Positions 1 through 6,073 of a DNA stretch of 6,233 nt are shown one piece after another. The DNA is from an uncultured Gemmatimonadaceae bacterium (GTDB taxonomy: Bacteria; Gemmatimonadota; Gemmatimonadetes; Gemmatimonadales; Gemmatimonadaceae): the NCBI GenBank assembly GCA_955652635.1, contig CATPBN010000096.1, positions 1-6,233 of the forward strand, given 5' to 3'. Positions within the stretch are counted from its first letter, which is position 1; every line of letters begins with the position of its first letter. The notes under the pieces were generated by a model. The model was not told where the DNA came from. It did no database searches and worked only from the letters and a program-made list of their open reading frames with translations. The position numbers were made by a program, and so were the translations under genes.

Positions 1-243
1 CTCGCGATCGAGCCCAAACTCTCCGGAGCGCACTACGGTCTGGCATTTCTTCTCCTCAGGCGCGGCGACCTCAGCGACGCAGCATACCATCTCGAGGCTT
101 TCCTGATAGATCCGCCGCTGAGCCCGGAAGCCGAACGATGGGTGAAGCACGCACAGAAGACTCTCGACGAGATGAAGGGAGCCGAGCCTCCCCCCCCAAA
201 TCCAAAGTTGAAGACCAGAGAGTATCCGGGGATTGTAGAGTAG
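1..243 (+). CDS. TPR-repeat protein, C-terminal fragment (5' end outside window)
   Basis: Reading frame 1 is open from the first base to the TAG at 241-243, giving 80 residues of a protein whose start lies left of the window. Residues about 9-40 (GAHYGLAFLLLRRGDLSDAA, then YHLEAFLIDPP) show the helix-turn-helix pattern of a tetratricopeptide repeat, with the usual G/A-Y/L-G-A spacing and a Pro at the end of the unit. An amphipathic helix rich in K and E follows (about 44-60), then a Pro-rich tail (PPPPNP) coded by a run of eight Cs at 190-197. TPRs mediate protein-protein contacts. The frame and fold are clear, but the protein's function cannot be read from this piece. The stop codon touches the ATG of the ParA-type gene, so the two are probably co-translated and may work together. 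Confidence 0.8.
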   Translation, partial: LAIEPKLSGAHYGLAFLLLRRGDLSDAAYHLEAFLIDPPLSPEAERWVKHAQKTLDEMKGAEPPPPNPKLKTREYPGIVE

Positions 244-1011
244 ATGGGGGCGGTCCTCGCTGTCGTAAGCCAGAAGGGAGGAGTCGGCAAAACCACCACC
301 GCAGTCAATCTCGCCGCCGCGTTTGCGCGACGCGGGATGAAGACGCTCCTCATCGACGTCGATCCACAGGGATCGGTGCGCTACGGCGCGGGCCTCGCGC
401 GGGGCCACGAGACAGCTGGGTTCGCCGACTACCTGAATGGAGAGAAGACGCTGCGCGAGATCATCCTGCCGACGGCCCTTCCCTGGCTGCGGGTGATTCT
501 CGCGGGCTCCGTCGCCGACGAAGCCGATCACGCCGTTTATTCACAGCTCGTCCGCGAAACCAACGTGCTTCACGATCTCCTGACAATGGCAGAGCAGCGT
601 TGCCAGGTTGTCGTCGTGGATACTCCGCCCGGACTCGGGCCCATCACGCGAAAAGTGCTGGGGCAGACCGAGCACGTCATCGTGCCACTGCAGTGCGAGC
701 CACTCGCGCTCCAGACGACGCCGCAGATTCTCCGGTTGATTCAGGACATCGTCGCGACCAACGAGCGTTTGACTCTCGACGGAATCCTTCTCACGATGTA
801 CGAGGCGAACAATCCGGCGAGCGACCGGGTAGTGGATTACGTGAGGAGACATCTTCCCGCCAACATCGTGTTCGACGTCGTGATTCCGCGGACCGCCGCG
901 ACGGCGGACGCATTCGCGGCGGGCCAACCCGTGGTGGTGCGCAACCCAGCCGATGCCGCATCACAGGCCTATGTCAATCTCGCGATGATGCTGGCCGATC
1001 GCCTGGTATGA
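244..1011 (+). CDS. ParA/Soj-family P-loop ATPase (orphan, no ParB neighbour)
   Basis: This 255-residue protein has the usual length for a short (Soj-like) ParA. A deviant Walker A box, KGGVGKTT, lies at residues 11-18, with signature Lys11 and P-loop Lys16. Walker A' is LLIDVDPQG at 35-43 with Asp38 and Asp40, and Walker B is VVVVDTPPG at 122-130 with Asp126. These are the family's ATP-binding and dimerisation motifs. ParA/MinD ATPases bind nucleotide as sandwich dimers and position DNA or protein cargo on the nucleoid or membrane. No ParB gene or parS-like array is seen here. The neighbours are a TPR protein, which abuts it (TAG|ATG), and a lipoprotein, which overlaps it by four bases. Positioning of a protein or envelope cargo is therefore as plausible as chromosome partitioning. 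Only a weak GGGGA (228-232) precedes the start, which fits translational coupling. The family call is firm; the cargo is unknown. Confidence 0.93.
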   Translation: MGAVLAVVSQKGGVGKTTTAVNLAAAFARRGMKTLLIDVDPQGSVRYGAGLARGHETAGFADYLNGEKTLREIILPTALPWLRVILAGSVADEADHAVYSQLVRETNVLHDLLTMAEQRCQVVVVDTPPGLGPITRKVLGQTEHVIVPLQCEPLALQTTPQILRLIQDIVATNERLTLDGILLTMYEANNPASDRVVDYVRRHLPANIVFDVVIPRTAATADAFAAGQPVVVRNPADAASQAYVNLAMMLADRLV

Positions 1012-1775
1012 TGAAGCTTCGCGCAGTGCCTGTAGGGTTCGCGCTGTGCTGGCTCGCGACGCTCGCTTGCGGCGATGTGAGCGGAAGCTCGACTTCGGTG
1101 CTCTCCATTCAGTTCGATTCCTTGGCCGCGCCTTCCGTCGTAGTGGGAGACACGCTCCGCGACACGACCGGCGCCGTGATCGTGCCGATGGTCCACGCCT
1201 TCAACTTCAAGGGCAGCGAGATCATCCCTGCGCCCGTGCGCTTTCAATCGCCGGACTCCGGTGTCGTGGTCGACAGCCTCACCGGGATCGTATTCGCAGA
1301 CAGTCTCCGCTCGACGCCGGCCCGGATAGTCGCGACGGTTGGCAGCCTGCAGGCGATTCAGAGAGTGGATGTCACGCTCAGGCCCGATCTCATTGCGGCC
1401 CTTGATAGATTCGATTCGTTGTCCTACTCACTTTTCGACAGCACGTTGAACGTGTCGCCGCAGCTAAGTGTCAAACTCTCCCACGGCGTCGCGCCCAACG
1501 ACAGTGCAGTCAAGTCATACATCGTCAGCTTCGCCATAGTCTCGCAGAGCGATCCACGGCTCGGCCAGCCCGTTAACGATGTGGGGAAGCCATCTATCGT
1601 CGATACCACGGATGCCAGCGGCATAGCGGGCAGAGCGATTCGTCTGCATCCTCTGTTCCTCACTTCCGCGACGACTGTTGATTCGATAATTGTGAGTGCA
1701 ACCGCGAGGTATCGAGGCGCCGAGGTGAGTGGCAGTCCGGTGCGACTCGTTCTGAAAGTGAAGCCGCGCGGCTAG
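1008..1775 (+). CDS. putative lipoprotein with Ig-like segments, function unknown
   Basis: The protein has 255 residues, starting at the ATG of an ATGA overlap with the ParA-type gene; a second ATG follows at 1011. The N-terminus is a lipoprotein signal: Lys3/Arg5, a hydrophobic stretch (VGFALCWLATLA), then Cys21 in TLAC followed by Gly-Asp. The lipobox is acceptable but not ideal, with Thr at -3 and Leu at -2. The rest is beta-rich and full of V, S, D and T. Residues about 30-125 look like a bacterial Ig-like (BIG2-type) unit, with VVVGDT, FQSPDSGVVVDSLTG and RIVATVG. Residues about 130-253 look like a second sandwich, with DTTDASGIAGRA and a closing SPVRLVLKVKP strand. It is probably exported and anchored to the outer membrane or cell surface. 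No catalytic motif is visible. Coupling to the ParA-type gene suggests a shared job, but this is inference. Confidence 0.82.
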   Translation: MMKLRAVPVGFALCWLATLACGDVSGSSTSVLSIQFDSLAAPSVVVGDTLRDTTGAVIVPMVHAFNFKGSEIIPAPVRFQSPDSGVVVDSLTGIVFADSLRSTPARIVATVGSLQAIQRVDVTLRPDLIAALDRFDSLSYSLFDSTLNVSPQLSVKLSHGVAPNDSAVKSYIVSFAIVSQSDPRLGQPVNDVGKPSIVDTTDASGIAGRAIRLHPLFLTSATTVDSIIVSATARYRGAEVSGSPVRLVLKVKPRG

Positions 1776-1787
1776 ACCAGGAACTTT

Positions 1788-1796
1788 GAGGGGGAG
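1788..1796 (+). promoter_or_regulatory. Shine-Dalgarno of the acyl-CoA ligase gene
   Basis: GAGGGGGAG lies six bases before the ATG at 1803, in the 27-base gap after the lipoprotein stop. It is the strongest ribosome-binding site in the window and fixes the ligase start. No convincing promoter or terminator fits in this gap, so the ligase is probably transcribed with the genes to its left. Confidence 0.7.
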
Positions 1797-1802
1797 ACAT
1801 CG

Positions 1803-3653
1803 ATGGAAGCACGAGGTGGACCGCGACCCGCTCCCGGGACGCTCAACAAGCTCTTCTTCGATGCGGTCTCGCAGTACAACCGGCCTGACGCGCTCCAGGT
1901 GAGGACGGGAGGCGCGTACAAACCCATCTCGCATAACGAAGTTGCCAGCCGTGTCCGGCGCGCAGCGCGGGGATTGCAACTCCTTGGCATAAAGCGCGGC
2001 GATCGCGTCGGAATCCTCTCGGAGAACAGACCCGAATGGGCGATCGCCGACTACGCAGCTCTCACCACCGGCCTGACCGATGTTCCGATTTACCCAACGC
2101 TTCCGGCGGGCCAGATCGCCTACATGCTCAGGGACGCCGGGGCGGTCGCGATCTTCGTATCCAATCGCACGCAGGCAGAGAAGGTCAAAGAGATCCGCGG
2201 CCAGCTTCCCGCGCTCAGGACCGTCATCGGATTCGACGACACTCCCGGCCTGACGGACATGTCGATCGCGGAGCTGGAGAGACGGGGCGCTCAGGGAGAG
2301 ACCGACGAGACGACCGCGCGCTACCGTGCCGAGGCGCTGAGCGTAAAGCCGGACGATATCGCAACCATCATCTACACCTCCGGGACTACGGGCGAGCCCA
2401 AGGGTGTGATGCTTAGCCACGACAACATCTATTCCAATGTCGCGGCTTCCAGGACCGCGATCCCGTTCGGGGGCAGCGACACTGCGCTAAGCTTTCTTCC
2501 TCTCTCGCACATATTCGAGCGAATGGGCGGGCACTACATGATGTGGGCGACCGGAACATCGATTGCCTACGCGGAATCGATCGACACGGTTCCCATCAAC
2601 CTGGTGGAAGTGCGCCCAACGCTCGTGCTCTCGGTCCCTCGCCTCTACGAGAAGATGTACGCTCGAATTCTCGAGACAGCGCTCACCGGCGGATTCCTCA
2701 AGAAGAGGATTTTCTTCTGGGCGCGGGATGTCGCCGAGCGATGGGCGAACGAGAAGCTCGCGGGAAAGGAACCGGGCGGATTGCTCGCCAGGCAGTATGG
2801 GATCGCACAGAAGCTCGTCTTTTCCAAGCTCAAAGCCCGCACCGGCGGACGCTTGCGCTATTTCGTCTCAGGCGGTGCGCCGCTCTCGAGCGAGATCAAC
2901 AAGTTCTTTTTTGCCGCTGGTCTCGAGATTCTCGAAGGATACGGACTGACCGAGACCTCACCCGTAATCGCCGTGAACACGCCGGCAAACTTTCGCATTG
3001 GCACGGTCGGCAAGCCCATTGACGGAGTAGAAGTCAAGATCGCGGCCGACGGCGAGATCCTCACTCGCGGACCGCACGTCATGAAGGGCTACATCAACAA
3101 GCCGGACGCGACACGAGAAGCGATCGATCCCGATGGCTGGTTCCACACCGGAGACATCGGTGAGCTGCGCGAAGGTTTTCTCGCCATTACCGATCGCAAG
3201 AAGGATATAATCGTTACCGCGGGTGGAAAAAAAATCGCGCCCCAGCCACTCGAGAACAAAGTCAAGACCAACAAGTATGTCGCCCAGGCAGTCATGCTCG
3301 GCGACAAGCGCAAGTTCCCGTCGATTCTGATCGTTCCAAACTTCGATCAGCTCGAGAAGTGGGCGATGCGTCACAATATCATCTGGACAGACCGGGCGCA
3401 GCTGCTGCGGATGCCTACGATCCACGCCAAGATGGAACAAGAGGTGAATAAAGAGCTCGCCGGCGCGGCGCATTTCGAAGTACCGAAGAAGATCGGCCTT
3501 CTGGAGCACGACTTCTCGATCGAGCGCGGCGAGCTGACGCCCACGCAGAAGGTGAAACGTCGGGCCATCGACAAGCACTACAAAACGCTAATCGACTCGC
3601 TCTATGCCGAGGCAGAGCGCACGGCGATCACCGATTCCCACGCGATATCGTGA
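1803..3653 (+). CDS. long-chain fatty-acid--CoA ligase (AMP-forming, FAA1/COG1022 type)
   Basis: This 616-residue protein is full length for the bacterial FAA1-like branch. It activates fatty acids with ATP to acyl-AMP and then forms acyl-CoA, for beta-oxidation or lipid synthesis. ANL-superfamily motifs appear in order: the phosphate-binding loop YTSGTTGEPKG at residues 191-201; YGLTET at 380-385, which contacts AMP and Mg; GWFHTGD ending at Asp451, which binds the ribose; and DRKKD at 464-468, the hinge between the large N-terminal and small C-terminal domains. The C-terminal GELTPTQKVKRR supplies the candidate catalytic Lys583. All key residues are present, so the enzyme should be active. 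There is no signal peptide or obvious membrane span. An A8 run (3227-3234) lies in the GGKKI segment just after the hinge. The 3' end overlaps the convergent minus-strand gene by 26 bases. The chain-length preference cannot be read from sequence. Confidence 0.96.
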   Translation: MEARGGPRPAPGTLNKLFFDAVSQYNRPDALQVRTGGAYKPISHNEVASRVRRAARGLQLLGIKRGDRVGILSENRPEWAIADYAALTTGLTDVPIYPTLPAGQIAYMLRDAGAVAIFVSNRTQAEKVKEIRGQLPALRTVIGFDDTPGLTDMSIAELERRGAQGETDETTARYRAEALSVKPDDIATIIYTSGTTGEPKGVMLSHDNIYSNVAASRTAIPFGGSDTALSFLPLSHIFERMGGHYMMWATGTSIAYAESIDTVPINLVEVRPTLVLSVPRLYEKMYARILETALTGGFLKKRIFFWARDVAERWANEKLAGKEPGGLLARQYGIAQKLVFSKLKARTGGRLRYFVSGGAPLSSEINKFFFAAGLEILEGYGLTETSPVIAVNTPANFRIGTVGKPIDGVEVKIAADGEILTRGPHVMKGYINKPDATREAIDPDGWFHTGDIGELREGFLAITDRKKDIIVTAGGKKIAPQPLENKVKTNKYVAQAVMLGDKRKFPSILIVPNFDQLEKWAMRHNIIWTDRAQLLRMPTIHAKMEQEVNKELAGAAHFEVPKKIGLLEHDFSIERGELTPTQKVKRRAIDKHYKTLIDSLYAEAERTAITDSHAIS

Positions 3654-4266
3654 CGACTTCGGGCGCCTTCTGCGCCACCCAGTACCTGTCGTCGTGAGCC
3701 AGAATCGAAAGCTCGGATGGTGCCTTGGAGGCGGCCGGGCCGACGATCCGCCCACCAGGGCGCACAACTCGCAACGCTGATTCGATGATCTTTGTCGAGA
3801 ACCACGCGTCGACCGCTACGCCGAGCACTGACCCAGCGGCCAGGGGAATCTCTGACCCCACGCGTACCAGTCCCACTGTCCCGGACTCCTTGACTTCACT
3901 CGGCGCATTGATGGCGATCACGCGAAGTGCCGCTATCTCGCTAAGCTCCTGCGCGGCGTACGCCCACAGGCCGCCGAGCACAACGGTGGCGCCTGGCTCC
4001 GTCGCCTCGAGATAAGCGCCGGCCCGGGTGGCAAGCTCCTCCCGGCGATGACTCGCAGCTCTGCGCTCGTGTTCGCATTCAGGCAGAATGACTTCTCCGC
4101 TGAGGTCCGCCACTCCGCCACGTATCCAGTACTGGGCCGAGCACGACGGGCATCCGAGTTTTGCCTCCTCTATGAAGCGGGTGTTCACCTTGCTGAATGA
4201 CGCGACGAGCCAGGTCTCGTCGTGGGGCCTGATGCAGCGGAGCAGATCCAAGAGCTCGATGAACAC
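3628..4266 (-). CDS. Trm112-like zinc-ribbon protein with degenerate methyltransferase-like domain
   Basis: The protein has 212 residues and starts at GTG (4264-4266); an in-frame stop two codons upstream excludes a longer form. The N-terminus (ELLDLLRC, then CIRPH, then LGCPSCSAQYWIRGGVADL) has the layout of Trm112/YcaR proteins: a first metal pair near the start, here Cys11 and His15, and a second, Cys39-x2-Cys42, followed by a Y-x-I-x-x-G-V-x-D strand. The C-terminal half resembles a Rossmann class I methyltransferase. VVLGG sits at residues 95-99 where motif I is expected, and LRVVRPGGRIVG at 165-176 is the typical post-motif strand. The GxGxG loop and the acidic residue after strand 2 are missing (IAIN at 117-120), so SAM binding is doubtful. 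Trm112 proteins normally activate partner methyltransferases; here a ribbon and a worn-out methyltransferase fold share one chain. It is the last gene of the pterin operon. The domain reading is inference from pattern, and the function is unknown. Confidence 0.75.
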   Translation of the reverse strand: MFIELLDLLRCIRPHDETWLVASFSKVNTRFIEEAKLGCPSCSAQYWIRGGVADLSGEVILPECEHERRAASHRREELATRAGAYLEATEPGATVVLGGLWAYAAQELSEIAALRVIAINAPSEVKESGTVGLVRVGSEIPLAAGSVLGVAVDAWFSTKIIESALRVVRPGGRIVGPAASKAPSELSILAHDDRYWVAQKAPEVVTISRGNR

Positions 4267-4269
4267 GGT

Positions 4270-4986
4270 CTAGCTGTGTGAGAGTCGCAGCTCGTCGACG
4301 TTGACGGGCTCGGGTTGCGTGATCGCGAACATCACCGCTCGCACGACGTCGTCGGTGTCGAGCATCGGTCGCTTCGAGTGAGGTTTGCCGGCGGGGTCGG
4401 TCACGCTCACGGTGTTCCAGATTTCTGTATCCGTGGCGGCGGGTGAGACCAGTGTCGCGCGGACGCCTGTGCCGCGAAGCTCCGCGCGCATTACCTCGTG
4501 TAGTGCTCTCACCCCGAACTTGGCCGCCGAGTAGGCGGCGTTGCCTGTGTAGATCGTCCTGTCAGCGACTGAGCCGATCGTGATTATGTGTCCGGTCCCT
4601 CTCTTCTTCATCTCTCCGAGAAATGAGCGGACGAGCAGAAATGGCCCGACGAGATTGGTATTGATCGTCTCGATGAAAAACTCGACAGATGTTTCTTCGA
4701 CCGTCGATACTCCGAAAATTCCCGCGTTGTTGACGACAATGTCGGGCGCGCGCTTGAGCTCGCTCGTAATGCGCTTCGCCGCCTTTTCCACGCTCTCGGG
4801 CCTGGTGACATCGCAGACAATGGGAATCGATCCCTTGAGGGATGCGGAGCGCTCCTTGAGCTTTGCTTCGTTGCGCGCGAGCATGACGACTTGCGCGCCT
4901 TCGGCCGCCAATGCGGCAGCGATTCCCGCGCCGATACCGCGAGTAGCGCCAGTCACCACGGCGGCGCGCCCGCTAAGGGAGCTCAT
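4270..4986 (-). CDS. short-chain dehydrogenase/reductase (SDR), possible sepiapterin-reductase-like pterin reductase
   Basis: This is a classical SDR of 238 residues counted from the ATG at 4984-4986. An in-frame TTG at 5014-5016 would add ten residues (MANEPNHPIE). I prefer the ATG because MSSLSGRAAVVTG puts the first strand at the usual distance, but neither start has a good ribosome-binding site. All family landmarks are present: TGATRGIG at 12-19, Asp59 (CDV), NNAG at 86-89, Asn111, Ser139, and Tyr152-x3-Lys156. Arg38 at the end of strand 2 favours NADPH over NADH. Family members reduce or oxidise carbonyls and alcohols on many substrates. It follows PTPS and folE on the same strand, and sepiapterin reductase, the last BH4 enzyme, is itself an SDR, so a pterin side-chain ketone is a reasonable substrate. 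The PxxxTxxW stretch near residue 187 (SPAATDTEIW) resembles what I remember of the Chlorobium enzyme. The SDR fold is certain; the substrate is inference. Confidence 0.93.
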   Translation of the reverse strand: MSSLSGRAAVVTGATRGIGAGIAAALAAEGAQVVMLARNEAKLKERSASLKGSIPIVCDVTRPESVEKAAKRITSELKRAPDIVVNNAGIFGVSTVEETSVEFFIETINTNLVGPFLLVRSFLGEMKKRGTGHIITIGSVADRTIYTGNAAYSAAKFGVRALHEVMRAELRGTGVRATLVSPAATDTEIWNTVSVTDPAGKPHSKRPMLDTDDVVRAVMFAITQPEPVNVDELRLSHS

Positions 4987-5035
4987 TTCAATCGGATGGT
5001 TCGGTTCATTTGCCAATGGTGGCGGCGACGGGACC

Positions 5036-5626
5036 TCAAGCCGAGCCGTTGTGCGCGAGCCTCAGGAATTCGTCTCTCGTCTTCGGATCTTCGCGGAAAG
5101 CGCCGCGAAGCGCGGAAGTGATGGTCTTGGAGTTCTGCTTCTGCACTCCCCGCATCATCATGCACAGGTGATAAGCCTCGATCACCACTCCTACGCCAGC
5201 CGGCTGCAATACACTGCACAGGCCTTCAGCTATCTGTTCCGTCAGACGTTCCTGCACCTGTAGACGTTGGGCGTAGACGTCCACGATCCGGGGGATCTTC
5301 GAGAGCCCGACGATCTTGCCGTTCGGGATGTATGCCACGTGCGCCTTGCCGAAGAAGGGCAGCATGTGGTGCTCGCACATCGAGTAGAGCTCGATATCGC
5401 GCACCATGATCATGTTGTCGTGCTCTTCCTTGAAGATCCCTTTACCCACCACTTCTTCGGCTGAGGAAGCATAGCCTTGCGTCATCCATTTCAGGGCACG
5501 CGCTACGCGGGCGGGAGTGCGGAGCAATCCCTCGCGGTTTGGATCCTCTCCAAGGAGCTCGAGCTCCCGCCGCACGAGGTCCTCGAATTCCTTGTTTACT
5601 TCCTTATCTGCCCGTGTATTCGACAT
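5036..5626 (-). CDS. folE: GTP cyclohydrolase I (type IA, FolE)
   Basis: The protein has 196 residues from the ATG at 5624-5626. It converts GTP to 7,8-dihydroneopterin triphosphate, the entry step for folate, tetrahydrobiopterin and 7-deazaguanine synthesis. Family motifs are complete: GEDPNREGLLRTPARV at 26-41; SMCEHHMLPFFG at 82-93, carrying zinc ligands Cys84 and His87 and catalytic His86; GLSKIPRIVD at 107-116; QRLQVQERLT at 120-129; and YHLCMMMRG at 152-160, with His153 and the third zinc ligand Cys155. These match Cys110, His112, His113, His179 and Cys181 of the E. coli enzyme, so it is a zinc-dependent type I enzyme and should be active. Its start lies 23 bases inside the end of the PTPS gene, and a GGGAG sits about a dozen bases upstream. 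Placed directly after PTPS and before an SDR, it probably feeds that pathway. Confidence 0.97.
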   Translation of the reverse strand: MSNTRADKEVNKEFEDLVRRELELLGEDPNREGLLRTPARVARALKWMTQGYASSAEEVVGKGIFKEEHDNMIMVRDIELYSMCEHHMLPFFGKAHVAYIPNGKIVGLSKIPRIVDVYAQRLQVQERLTEQIAEGLCSVLQPAGVGVVIEAYHLCMMMRGVQKQNSKTITSALRGAFREDPKTRDEFLRLAHNGSA

Positions 5627-6017
5627 AGTTGTTTTCGGTCTCCCAGAGGACGAGTCGCGCCAGCTTGCCCGGCTTGACCTTTGGGGCGAGGATTTTCCAG
5701 AACGCCGTCACGATGTTTTCCGAGGTCTGGATGACTTCGCGCATGAACGGCACGTCGAGATTGAAGTTCTTGTGATCCACGACGTCGACGATCTCTTTCT
5801 CTACGATTGTCTTGAGCTTCGAAAGATCGCACACGTACCCGGTCTTTTCGTCGATGTCGCCCTCGACGGAGACATCAAGCGTGTAGTTGTGCCCATGCCA
5901 GTTCGGGTTGTTGCACTTCCCAAACAGCTTGGCGTTCTCGGCGTCCGAGAGCGCTGGATTGTGTACGCGGTGGGCGGCATTGAACCGCAGACGGCGGGTG
6001 ACTGTTACGCGCGGCAT
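5604..6017 (-). CDS. 6-pyruvoyl-tetrahydropterin synthase, animal-like PTPS type (QueD/COG0720 family)
   Basis: This 137-residue protein acts on dihydroneopterin triphosphate, the FolE product. Zinc ligands are His16 (FNAAHR), His41 and His43 (HGH). The catalytic cysteine is Cys35 in FGKCNNPNWHGHNY, Asp81-His82 (DHKNFNLDVP) complete the catalytic set, and Glu126 in WETENN is the pterin anchor. These correspond to Cys42, Asp88, His89 and Glu133 of human PTPS. The Cys-to-HGH spacing is CxxxxxHGH, as in animal PTPS; QueD enzymes have CxxxHGH. The flanking words FGKCNNPN, DHKN, LDVP and ETENN are also strikingly PTPS-like. I therefore favour formation of 6-pyruvoyl-tetrahydropterin over 6-carboxy-tetrahydropterin. 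No queC or queE is in the window. The family is certain; the exact product is a motif-based inference, and automated annotation would likely say QueD. It is the first gene of the minus-strand operon. Confidence 0.95.
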   Translation of the reverse strand: MPRVTVTRRLRFNAAHRVHNPALSDAENAKLFGKCNNPNWHGHNYTLDVSVEGDIDEKTGYVCDLSKLKTIVEKEIVDVVDHKNFNLDVPFMREVIQTSENIVTAFWKILAPKVKPGKLARLVLWETENNYVEYTGR

Positions 6018-6043
6018 GTTTAGCGTAAGATACCGAAGAACAG

Positions 6044-6073
6044 AAAGCTCCGCCGGTTGAATGGCGGAGCCTT
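6044..6073 (-). terminator. GC-rich hairpin with T-rich tail (terminator or 5' leader hairpin of the pterin operon)
   Basis: A perfect 8-base inverted repeat (GCTCCGCC at 6047-6054 and GGCGGAGC at 6063-6070) encloses an 8-base loop. Read on the minus strand the stem extends to 11 pairs with one G-U, and it is followed by TTTCTGTTCTTC. On the plus strand the extension is broken by an A-C mismatch and no T-run follows. The orientation therefore suits a terminator for leftward transcription entering from beyond the window. It could instead be a leader hairpin, since it ends 26 bases upstream of the PTPS start codon. I see no well-formed -10/-35 pair between it and that gene. Confidence 0.45.

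Noticed and set aside
138..1007. Long plus-strand open frame running through the ParA-type gene into the lipoprotein frame
   Set aside because: Its first 290 codons give an Arg/Ser-rich, low-complexity protein typical of an off-frame reading of G+C-rich DNA, and the ParA motifs lie in the other frame. Only the part from 1008 is a real gene.
1515..2420. 301-codon minus-strand open frame
   Set aside because: It is antisense to the lipoprotein and ligase genes, shows no motif, and the ligase frame on the other strand is unmistakable.
2958..3578. 206-codon minus-strand open frame
   Set aside because: It is the antisense shadow of the ligase C-terminal region, where conserved AMP-binding motifs are on the plus strand.
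3650..3696. GACGAC / GTCGTC inverted repeat just after the ligase stop, considered as a terminator
   Set aside because: The arms are six bases and far apart with no T-run, and the region codes for the minus-strand protein.
4580..5263. 227-codon plus-strand open frame
   Set aside because: It is antisense to the SDR and folE catalytic motifs and has no recognisable domain.
5517..6023. 168-codon plus-strand open frame
   Set aside because: It is antisense to the PTPS gene, whose zinc and catalytic residues are intact on the minus strand.
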